A DNA stretch of 19,119 nucleotides from Pseudomonadota bacterium (GTDB lineage: Bacteria > SAR324 > XYD2-FULL-50-16 > JAHJRI01): positions 1 to 19,119 of the forward strand of contig JAKSDL010000308.1 of the NCBI GenBank assembly GCA_022360105.1, written 5' to 3'. A program made the position numbers and the translations under genes. Under the pieces are notes generated by a model, which was not told the origin of the DNA, ran no database searches, and saw nothing but the letters and a program-made list of their open reading frames with translations. Shown here in pieces: positions 1-7,505 of this stretch; position 1 is the first letter of the stretch; every line of letters starts with the position of its first letter.

Positions 1-827
1 GATCTGCCGGGTTCCAGTATCAGTACCATATCGCTTAACAAATCACCACGAATGGAATCAATCAGATCGCTCTGACTTGGAATATCAGCATTCCGTTCAT
101 AATCGATTCCCAGTCCGCCACCCAGGTTAAGGTATTTGATTTCAAATCCCCGGCTGCGGATTTCATTAAAAACACCCATCATTACCTGCATGGCGTCCTG
201 AAAAATTTTTACCTTTTTAATGGTCGAGCCAAGGTGGCAATGAATGCCAACCAGGTTTAACTCCGGATGACTTTTGATTTTGTCCAGATACCAATCCAGA
301 TGCTCATTCATAATCCCAAATTTGGAATTTTTGAATCCCGTCGCGATATACGGATGGACTTCCGCATCAATGTTGGGATTGATGCGCAGGGTCACATTAG
401 CTTTTTTACCGGTATCATTGGCTGCTTTTCTGATGTGCTCAAGATCAAATTCGCTGTCGATATTTACCATTACGTTGTGCAACACCGCCATTGAAAGCTC
501 TGGTGTGGTTTTTCCGTTTCCATTGTAGGTAACAATCTTGGGATCGAAACCGGCCGCCATGGCGATTTTTAGTTCATTTCCACTGACAAGGGTGGCACCT
601 GCTCCAGCCTGCCTGAGGTGACGGGCGATCGTCAGATTGGAATTTGCCTTCAAAGCATAGGATATAATTGATGGGATGCCTTTCAGGGCATCTTCATAAG
701 CTTTATAATTTTCTAAAATTCTTTTCAGGCTGTATAAATAAAATGGACTGGTTGGAATCCTGTCCTGAATATCTTTGACCTTGATATCCTCACAAAAGAG
801 ATATCCATCCGTTTCACGAAAACTCAT
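1..827 (-). CDS. lysA: Diaminopimelate decarboxylase, 5' part (runs off left edge)
   Basis: This PLP enzyme decarboxylates meso-diaminopimelate to L-lysine in the cytoplasm, the last step of lysine synthesis. The visible part is the alanine-racemase-like barrel of a fold-type III decarboxylase. It has the PLP lysine in SYALKANSN (about residue 60), the segment GATLVSGNELKMA, the HCHLGS motif, the NLGGGLGIDY phosphate-binding loop and, at the edge, EPGR. The C-terminal domain with the catalytic Cys lies outside the window. I chose the ATG at 825-827 because AAGGA lies just upstream and the PLP lysine then falls near its usual position (54 in E. coli). The same frame is open to an ATG at 954-956, which would add 43 residues (lysine at 103), so the longer form is possible. 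It follows the kinase-like gene on the same strand but 411 bp away, so it probably has its own promoter. Confidence 0.93.
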   Translation of the reverse strand, partial: MSFRETDGYLFCEDIKVKDIQDRIPTSPFYLYSLKRILENYKAYEDALKGIPSIISYALKANSNLTIARHLRQAGAGATLVSGNELKIAMAAGFDPKIVTYNGNGKTTPELSMAVLHNVMVNIDSEFDLEHIRKAANDTGKKANVTLRINPNIDAEVHPYIATGFKNSKFGIMNEHLDWYLDKIKSHPELNLVGIHCHLGSTIKKVKIFQDAMQVMMGVFNEIRSRGFEIKYLNLGGGLGIDYERNADIPSQSDLIDSIRGDLLSDMVLILEPGR

Positions 828-1238
828 TTGATCCTTATTTCCATAGTTTCCATAACCATCAGGTTTTCCAACCATTGATCTCCAGAATCCCGGGTATTGA
901 CGTGCAAGCTGGTACTGTTTTGGTATATGGCTAATCGTGCTGAAGGTATTTATCATAATTTCAACCTGTCACTATGGATGCGCTCTTGACTCACAGAACG
1001 AACCGGGTCTTTTTACCCTTTACCCAAAGCAGGTTTTCTTAAGATTGAACCTCATATTCTATTTTACCGAGACTCAAATTGTCCACCTGGGCATCATTGT
1101 GTTTTTTCTTTGGGTTTGATTTTACCGTAAAAAATTCAAAGAGGTATTTTGAGTTAAGATAAGCGTTGTTCACGTTCAACAGAACTTATCTCGGTTTGGG
1201 AGAGATTAATTATTTTGACTGTTCCTGCTGGCGAACAA
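828..1238. other. Intergenic region between kinase-like gene and lysA
   Basis: No independent gene is seen. Positions 828-956 could encode an N-terminal extension of lysA if its upstream ATG is used. An inverted repeat, GATAAG (1158-1163) with CTTATC (1185-1190), encloses a second short stem, GTTG/CAAC. It sits about 50 nt past the kinase stop on the minus strand. It has no T-run after it, so a terminator role is unproven. No convincing sigma-70 promoter for lysA was found. Confidence 0.4.
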
Positions 1239-3626
1239 TCAGTTTTTGTAAAATGTCTTCAAATTGGAGATTTCCGCAACTAGGTCCTCAACTTGTTGAT
1301 TTTTATAAAAAACTTTTTTATTTAACTTCCCTGCAAAGCTGTCTATGGAATCGAGTTTTTGCGTCATGTCCTGCAGCAACGTCTCCAGTTCTGACTGTCG
1401 TTTTTTTAATTGTTCATTTTCCTTAGACAGGTTTTGAGTCTGCTTCGATAGCTCCGAATTCTGGGCTTTTAACTGACCGATTTCCCTGCGCAGCAAGGGT
1501 GCCGGTGAATTTTCCGGTTTGATATCTTCTTGCTCCTGGAGAATAAATCCATCAAAATAGCTTGATTCCACTATCTTTCGAAACTTCTTTAAAAACAGTT
1601 GTACAGAATCGATTGGTGACGAATATGGACCCGTATCCGGTTGAGTGGTACGGGAGGCACAAAACGGCAAATACAGTGTATCTTTACTATTAAGTTCAGC
1701 CGGTATTCTGTTGTTCGATTGAAGCAAGGTCATGCTCATCGCTTGCTGACGGTGTAAACAGCACAGTGTGAAATAGACGACATACAAAAAATAAACATAA
1801 TTATGTTCCAGGTTTTGGAGGATCTTGATGGAATCAGGAGCTGTATGGGTTATCAGGTTGGTTACATACTTGGCGTATGTCTCAATTGATTTTCCTTCCG
1901 TATAGGAACTAATCTTTGATTGGTCCCAAAACTCATCGGGCTTGAAAAGAATTTTTTTTAGATCGTTCTTTCCACGTAACTGGGAATGGCAAATACTGAG
2001 TTGAGTGCAAATTCTGCTTAGTTCATACCATACCGTATCTAGATAGTGGGGATTGCTTAATTCCTCCAGAAGTCGCTGAAAGGTAAGATCCTGGATGATT
2101 TTCATTTCATTGGCACCATCGCCCTTCGTGCGAAACATAGTGTATAAAAACAGGGCACCAATTCCGTAAATATCCGTTCCGGCGGCCCATTGTCTTAATT
2201 CGATAACCCTGGGGATGGCGATCCATTGTTTGGAGAACGGTTCCTTAACTCCGGCAACAATTCGGTTGTGATAGATCTTGTAGTAATTTTTTGAACATCG
2301 ATAGACTTCAACTCCCTTTAATTGCCCCTGCAGCAGCCCTATTGATTCGATTCTAAAAATGAACTCCCTGATCTGCAGTCTGTCGCCCGGAAGCAAAATA
2401 TCGTTTTCATTATTGTCCCGGGACAGGTGCTTCATTCTGTTTCCCCAGGATTGCCCATCGTCAAACAGATATTTTTCCAATTCGTTTAAGTATTCTTCCT
2501 TGATAGTACTGCCGTTATTCTCCAACAGACGGTTTCGCCATCCGAACATGATCAGGTAGTGGTCTTGCTTATCAAGTATGACAGCAATATCAGCCCCTTC
2601 TTTTTCAATGCCTTTTTCTCTTTCCGGCGCGTAGAAAGGAGATTGTCTTTCCCCTCCGATGGAGGGGCCCAGGAATTTTGAATCCGCTTTTTTAAAACGA
2701 TTGGTAGTGGTCTGGTCGTTTGTTGCCAGTCCGACATTGTATCCGGCGTAGTCAATGAGGTAGTAGTTTTCAGGATTTTTGCACTCTCCTCTGGACATGA
2801 TATTGGCGGGTCTAATATCGGTATGCAAAAACCCTCTTTTGTGTAGGGAGGCAACACCGCTAACAATGCGCTCCAACATTGAAAGATGCTGCTCCAGATG
2901 CCAGTCTGCCAGGTTCCCTTCCGAAATGGCTTCATGCAGGGTGGAACTGCCCCAGACATAAATCACCGCAGGAACCCCCAGATACCAGGTGCTTTCATCC
3001 AATTGATGTTTAAGGGAATCCTTGAGAGTAATGATTCCGGAAGGTGATCGATCCTTATTAAGATTGACCCCGACGATATTGGACCAGTCTGTCTGCTTGG
3101 CTTTGGATTGGCGACAAGCCTTTTCAAAAACGTCTTTTTTATTAAAAGGACAATCTTCGATGGTATCCGGGAAAACCTTGAGCCGGTCCATTATTTCTTT
3201 TTCCGGATGAATGGCGCAAAAACGGGGAGACTTTCCTTTTCTGAACTGAATTGCAATAGACGCATTATGAAATGCCTGGGCTTCAGGCGGGGCAGCCATG
3301 GTTTGGATAGGTTTCTGGATAATTGCAGAGCCGAACACTTCTGCATGCATAAGACCGGATGTGTTGTTACAATCGGAGAAAACAGAAAGCACACTGTTGC
3401 GCTCTTCAGTCAGTAATTCGGCCACATAGGCGTTTTCCTTAACTGTATCACCCATTAACCATGGTATCTTCAAGGCATAAGAACCTCCCGTGTTGCGCCT
3501 GATCTCAACCACGATTCCCATTGCACCTTCATAGTATTTGCCGAGGCAGTGACCTTGCTCATCAACGGGAATGTAAAAATCCTGGCTTATCCAAAGCTGT
3601 TGTTCCTGACTTGTAACCCGGTTCAT
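1239..3626 (-). CDS. Protein-kinase-like protein with two large insertions and C-terminal coiled coil
   Basis: The protein has 795 residues and is probably a cytoplasmic Ser/Thr-type kinase. Kinase landmarks are in order: a glycine-rich loop YEGAMGIVVEI (about 30-40), the VAIK-type lysine in YALKIP (K53), a hinge near VIYVWGSSTL (about 222), a catalytic loop LHTDIRPANI (D270, N275), LIDYAG in place of DFG (D292), FYAPER (APE at 333-335) and a subdomain-IX aspartate in TDIYGIG (D485). The ATP- and metal-binding residues are therefore present, although HRD is HTD and the loop lysine is arginine. About 100 extra residues lie in the N lobe and about 130 between APE and D485. A Gln/Lys/Glu-rich heptad region (about 711-761) looks like a coiled coil. 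No signal peptide or clear membrane segment is seen. The ATG at 3624-3626 has a very strong Shine-Dalgarno; the ATG at 3668 would add 14 residues. Substrate unknown; activity is inferred. Confidence 0.82.
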   Translation of the reverse strand: MNRVTSQEQQLWISQDFYIPVDEQGHCLGKYYEGAMGIVVEIRRNTGGSYALKIPWLMGDTVKENAYVAELLTEERNSVLSVFSDCNNTSGLMHAEVFGSAIIQKPIQTMAAPPEAQAFHNASIAIQFRKGKSPRFCAIHPEKEIMDRLKVFPDTIEDCPFNKKDVFEKACRQSKAKQTDWSNIVGVNLNKDRSPSGIITLKDSLKHQLDESTWYLGVPAVIYVWGSSTLHEAISEGNLADWHLEQHLSMLERIVSGVASLHKRGFLHTDIRPANIMSRGECKNPENYYLIDYAGYNVGLATNDQTTTNRFKKADSKFLGPSIGGERQSPFYAPEREKGIEKEGADIAVILDKQDHYLIMFGWRNRLLENNGSTIKEEYLNELEKYLFDDGQSWGNRMKHLSRDNNENDILLPGDRLQIREFIFRIESIGLLQGQLKGVEVYRCSKNYYKIYHNRIVAGVKEPFSKQWIAIPRVIELRQWAAGTDIYGIGALFLYTMFRTKGDGANEMKIIQDLTFQRLLEELSNPHYLDTVWYELSRICTQLSICHSQLRGKNDLKKILFKPDEFWDQSKISSYTEGKSIETYAKYVTNLITHTAPDSIKILQNLEHNYVYFLYVVYFTLCCLHRQQAMSMTLLQSNNRIPAELNSKDTLYLPFCASRTTQPDTGPYSSPIDSVQLFLKKFRKIVESSYFDGFILQEQEDIKPENSPAPLLRREIGQLKAQNSELSKQTQNLSKENEQLKKRQSELETLLQDMTQKLDSIDSFAGKLNKKVFYKNQQVEDLVAEISNLKTFYKN

Positions 3627-3631
3627 TGGAA

Positions 3632-3641
3632 CCCCCTTCCT
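3632..3641 (-). promoter_or_regulatory. Strong ribosome binding site of the kinase-like gene
   Basis: Read on the minus strand this is AGGAAGGGGG, 5 nt before the ATG at 3624-3626. It is one of the strongest Shine-Dalgarno sequences in the window and decides the start against the upstream in-frame ATG at 3668. Confidence 0.7.
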
Positions 3642-3730
3642 GAATTGTTTCCAAAAGATTGTCACCATACTTTTTGAGTAAACAGGTGATAATCCGGTGT
3701 GTTTTTTGGTTTCAGACTTCAGTTTGTTCT

Positions 3731-3835
3731 ATTGTCTGAATAATGCCTTGATCGGTGCTGCGTTGAGCTGTTTGATCTTGGAGGAGGTCAAGGTTTCATT
3801 CCAAGAAAATCCAAACCTGCACCGATCAAGACAAT
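3731..3835. repeat. Interrupted inverted-repeat element (large stem-loop)
   Basis: Outer arms CTTGATCGGTGC (3747-3758) and GCACCGATCAAG (3819-3830) are perfect 12-bp complements. Beyond them ATTGTC (3731-3736) pairs with GACAAT (3830-3835), with 10 extra bases on the left side. Inside, TCTTGGA (3776-3782) pairs with TCCAAGA (3800-3806). The whole could be a structured 5' leader, a regulator site or a small non-autonomous element. No target-site duplication is obvious. Confidence 0.5.
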
Positions 3836-4087
3836 CCTAGAGTATAGCAATTCCAACTGAGGTGAATTAAATATTTTTCTCATAAAAAATTTAAATAAAG
3901 TGTTCCTATTTGCATACGTTTTTAGTCTTCTTTGCTTAGGGATGTCAATCTTTTTTTAAGTAAAAGAATTTATAGATGCTAGCAATGAAGGGGTTATGGG
4001 ATAAACTGACAAATACCTTGCTGATTCATTTGACTTAGCATTTGCAATTATAATATCGGTAAATCCACGCTTTATTCATTGTCAAAA

Positions 4088-4105
4088 TTTCAATTGTAAT
4101 TGAAA
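4088..4105. repeat. 18-bp palindrome upstream of the first repeat-barrel gene
   Basis: TTTCAATT-GT-AATTGAAA has perfect 8-bp arms and lies about 70 bp before the start of the first repeat-barrel gene. The related palindrome TTTCAATTGAAA occurs directly before the gene at 14563. It could be an operator, but such AT-rich palindromes also arise by chance. Confidence 0.35.
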
Positions 4106-4175
4106 AATCGTAAAGGAATTTTTTAGCAACAAACTGTCGAATTCCCAGGATGACGACCTTTTAGCTATTTTCGAA

Positions 4176-7100
4176 ATGAAAAACTGGAAGTTTCTTATTT
4201 TTACATTGTTGGTTTTCTCCACCGATTTGAATGCATCGGTCAAGAAAAACAACCCGGTTTTGAAACTACCGGTTAAGGAAATCGAAAAGGAAAAAGCAGA
4301 AGCGGGACTGGTGATAAGTGAAAAGCTCACACAAACAAGTGAAGCAGGGGCAATAGCAACAATTGATGTTCGGTTGCAAAAACAACCGATAGCCGATGTT
4401 GAAATAAAATGTCGCAGTCTGGACGAACGGGAAGGAAAGGTATCAAGTGATCCTTTGATATTCACCAAAAACAACTGGAACAAAAGCCAACAGTGTACCG
4501 TTGTAGGTCAGGATGATCATAAAGTTGACGGTGACAGGAGATACAATATCATTATCGATGTGACAAGCAAAAAGGATATGGAGTATGACCGAATGACCCC
4601 TTACTCCATTACTTTGCTAAATCGGGATAATGATCAGGCAGGAATTGTTGTTAAAAAATCAGGTTCAACAACCTCTGAAGAAGGAAAAACGGCATCTCTT
4701 TGGATCAGCCTTTCTTCGCAACCCACCGCAGAAGTTATCATTCCTTTAAAATCCGACAATATAAGCGAGGGTCTGGTTCGCCCCCATTCGATCTCTTTTG
4801 CACCAGAATCGTGGAACAAGCCACAAAAGGTCCTTATCACAGGTCAAGATGATGCTATTGCAGACGGTTTGGTTTCATATGCTGTCATTCCTGGCCCTTT
4901 AAAAAGTGAAGATCCTCAATTTCACGATTTGAAATTGGAATCCATTCAAATGCAGAACATCGATAACGACCAGGCAGCTGTGTTGGTTTCAAGTCCGAGC
5001 ATGTTGACCGACGAAAGTGGGGGGGAAACATCGATATCGGTATCGTTACAATCAAAACCTGTCGACAAGGTAATTATCGGTGTTTCCAGTTCCAATGTTT
5101 TAGAAGGAGGAGCCAATCCCCGGGTTTTATCCTTTACTCCCCAAAACTGGAACAAACCTCAAAGAATAAGGGTAGTAGGGAACGACGACTCGATTGATGA
5201 CGGAGATACGGCGTTTGAGATAATTATCTCCTCCAAAAAATCCTCTGACAAAACTTATTCGAAGCTGGCAGACCAATCCTTACGCTTTATAAACGCAGAT
5301 GATGATCAATCAGGTTTTGTGATCAATAAAAAAAATACTCAAACCACCGAAGCCGGTGGCTTGGGGAAAATAAGCCTTAAACTGACTTCAAAACCACGAG
5401 CCAGGGTCACTTTAAATTTCCGAAGCGGAGATCCTTCCGAAGGCCGATTGTTGCTAAAAACTTTCTCTTTCACGGAGGAGGACTGGTTTCAGGAAAAGAC
5501 CATAACAGTGATTGGGGTAGATGATGTCATGGCTGACGGTGACCAACCCTATTGGGTGATAATTGAAAAACCTGAGACTAAAGACCCGCTATATGCGGCA
5601 ATCGATCCCGATGACATCGAAATGGTCAACATAGACGATGAGAAGACAGGTCTGACGATCAATTCCAGCGGGAAAGTCACAAGCGAGGCTGGAGATTCTG
5701 TTGATCTCTCAATTCGGTTGAATGCGCGCCCGACATCTGAAGTGACCTTAACACTGGAGAGCTCTGACAAGACAGAAGGAGAAGTAACTCCAGGTATATT
5801 AAAATTTAATCCGGATGATTGGGATCAGCCTAAGTTAGTTTCTGTCGCGGGTCTCCCAGATGGATTGGTTGATGGCGATCGTCCTTATGAGATTGTAATT
5901 ACATCAAGCAGCAATGATCCGATCTTCAATGGTTCCTCACCCAGCGTGTCTTTGAAAAATGAAGATATTAATACCTATGCCATTTTATACCGTCTTCCTG
6001 ATCCTGAAACAACCGAGCAAGGGAAAGAAAGTAGTATCTTTCTGAAATTGGACAGTAATCCGGGAGAAATCCTTACCATAGTCGTTCAATCGGAAGATGA
6101 AAGTGAAGGAAACGTTTTTCCTGATTCCCTGGTTTTTACCGATACCAACTGGCAGGAGGAGCAACAGGTAACAATTAAAGGCGTGGATGATGATATTAAG
6201 GATGGTCTGCAATCCTACCGTTTAAAAGTATTTGCGCAAGGCACAAACGGATTTTCTGCAGCCCCGCCACTTTATGTTGAATTGAGAAACATCGATGATG
6301 ATAAAGAAGGGATCACGGTCAAACAGCTCTCTCATGTAACGAGCGAGGAAACCGACCATGCTGAGTTTTCGATCAAGTTGAATTCCGAACCCGCTTCCTC
6401 CGTGATCTTCATATTTTCAACAACAGATCAAACTGAGGGGAAAATGCTGGATTACCATGCTGCCTTTTTTCCTGATAACTGGCACCAGGAGCAAGTCATT
6501 CGTGTGGGGTGTGCCCGGGATTATGTTGTGGATGGCACTCAAACTTTTCAGGTCACCAGTCAGGGCGGGATCAGCAAAGATCCCAACTACAACAAAATGG
6601 CTTTCCCAAGCCTTGACATGATTTGTCATGACAATGATAGAGCCGGATTTATTGTAGGAAATGTGGAAGGTAAATCGACTGAAAATGGATCGGAGGCCCT
6701 GTTTAATTTAAGGTTAAAAACCAAGCCAAGCTCCCCGGTAAGAATTGGACTTAATTCGGATGATGAAAGCGAAGGGATTGCCAATCCTTCAGATTTGGTA
6801 TTTGATGCCGAAAACTGGAACAAAGGACACAATGTCACGATTACCGGTCAAAACGACAACGAGAAAGATGGTGACACCGATTTTCATATTTTATTTAACG
6901 AGGCTGAAAGCGGAGATCCCGACTATCAAGGGCTGGTGCCAAATCCTGTGCAGGTAACCAATCATGATAATATGACGATGGTTTTCGGCACCACCATCAC
7001 TCGATTTGAATTTAGAGATGCCATGAAGGATAAATTGGATGAGTCTTTCGCCATCGGAGTTTTTGGAGCATACGTCTATTCAAGAAACCTTGATCTGGAC

Positions 7101-7469
7101 GTTGCCGTTTATAGTTTTTCAAGTGAAGGGGATAATGTCGTTCATAAATACAATGTCGATAATCCCATGACCTATCGCCTGGACTACAACAGCATTATAG
7201 CCGGAATCAGATATGCATTCTGGCGGTCGTTACTCACTACTTACGCTCGCGGTGGTGCAGAAATGGCTTATTGGAATTTGGATTCATCGAATAATCTTAG
7301 TGGTAGTCAGGACAAAAATACAGGCACATCTCTCGGGCTTTACGCCGGTCTAGGCGCTGATGTCTCAGTGATTGGCGGATTCATCCTTGCCCTGGAGTGG
7401 AGTTATCATTTTGTTTCCAGGGGGCTTGGCAACAACCGTTCGACCTTTGCCATAAAGTATCCTTATTAA
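4176..7469 (+). CDS. Exported protein: 8 Calx-beta-like repeats plus C-terminal outer-membrane beta-barrel
   Basis: The protein has 1097 residues. Residues 1-20 form a signal peptide (MKNWK, hydrophobic core, DLNA cleavage region). Residues 43-932 hold eight repeats of about 110 residues. Each follows the same pattern: T(S/T)E.G near the start, (S/N)EG, an NWN.PQ-type segment, G.DD...DGD..Y and a closing N.DND. This is the Calx-beta-like pattern of bacterial surface proteins, and its acidic clusters suggest Ca2+ binding. Residues about 935-1097 alternate polar and hydrophobic/aromatic residues and end in KYPY, as expected of a small (about 8-strand) outer-membrane barrel. The four cysteines fall as two pairs, one in repeat 1 (C79/C107) and one in repeat 7 (C779/C817). 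An adhesin or cell-envelope role is inferred. The start has no clear Shine-Dalgarno, but it places the signal peptide correctly. It is followed after 36 bp by a paralogue. Confidence 0.85.
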   Translation: MKNWKFLIFTLLVFSTDLNASVKKNNPVLKLPVKEIEKEKAEAGLVISEKLTQTSEAGAIATIDVRLQKQPIADVEIKCRSLDEREGKVSSDPLIFTKNNWNKSQQCTVVGQDDHKVDGDRRYNIIIDVTSKKDMEYDRMTPYSITLLNRDNDQAGIVVKKSGSTTSEEGKTASLWISLSSQPTAEVIIPLKSDNISEGLVRPHSISFAPESWNKPQKVLITGQDDAIADGLVSYAVIPGPLKSEDPQFHDLKLESIQMQNIDNDQAAVLVSSPSMLTDESGGETSISVSLQSKPVDKVIIGVSSSNVLEGGANPRVLSFTPQNWNKPQRIRVVGNDDSIDDGDTAFEIIISSKKSSDKTYSKLADQSLRFINADDDQSGFVINKKNTQTTEAGGLGKISLKLTSKPRARVTLNFRSGDPSEGRLLLKTFSFTEEDWFQEKTITVIGVDDVMADGDQPYWVIIEKPETKDPLYAAIDPDDIEMVNIDDEKTGLTINSSGKVTSEAGDSVDLSIRLNARPTSEVTLTLESSDKTEGEVTPGILKFNPDDWDQPKLVSVAGLPDGLVDGDRPYEIVITSSSNDPIFNGSSPSVSLKNEDINTYAILYRLPDPETTEQGKESSIFLKLDSNPGEILTIVVQSEDESEGNVFPDSLVFTDTNWQEEQQVTIKGVDDDIKDGLQSYRLKVFAQGTNGFSAAPPLYVELRNIDDDKEGITVKQLSHVTSEETDHAEFSIKLNSEPASSVIFIFSTTDQTEGKMLDYHAAFFPDNWHQEQVIRVGCARDYVVDGTQTFQVTSQGGISKDPNYNKMAFPSLDMICHDNDRAGFIVGNVEGKSTENGSEALFNLRLKTKPSSPVRIGLNSDDESEGIANPSDLVFDAENWNKGHNVTITGQNDNEKDGDTDFHILFNEAESGDPDYQGLVPNPVQVTNHDNMTMVFGTTITRFEFRDAMKDKLDESFAIGVFGAYVYSRNLDLDVAVYSFSSEGDNVVHKYNVDNPMTYRLDYNSIIAGIRYAFWRSLLTTYARGGAEMAYWNLDSSNNLSGSQDKNTGTSLGLYAGLGADVSVIGGFILALEWSYHFVSRGLGNNRSTFAIKYPY
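4302..6971 (+). repeat. Eight Calx-beta-like protein repeats (first protein)
   Basis: Repeat units at residues of about 43-155, 156-267, 268-380, 381-491, 492-601, 602-712, 713-824 and 825-932. They are recognisable as protein but well diverged at DNA level, so they are old rather than a recent tandem expansion. Repeats 4-7 depart most from the NWN.PQ consensus. Confidence 0.8.
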
Positions 7470-7505
7470 GAAATCAAAGAACCCTTAAGCTAACTATCTC
7501 CGGAA

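Larger units (their letters stand above)
3627..4175. other. Divergent intergenic region, kinase-like gene / repeat-barrel genes
   Basis: No gene is seen in this AT-rich 549-bp stretch. It holds the inverted-repeat element at 3731-3835 and the palindrome at 4088-4105. A possible weak plus-strand promoter is TTGACT (4030-4035) with TATAAT at 4049-4054 (13-bp gap, too short) or TAATAT at 4051-4056 (15-bp gap). No convincing minus-strand promoter was found. Confidence 0.4.

Noticed and set aside
2552..2959. Minus-strand 135-codon frame inside the kinase-like gene
   Set aside because: It overlaps, in another frame, the catalytic core of the kinase whose motifs are clear.
4082..4483. Minus-strand 133-codon frame over the start of the first repeat-barrel gene
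   Set aside because: It is antisense to the signal peptide and first repeat, which are well supported. Its Ser/Phe-rich composition is typical of an antisense shadow.
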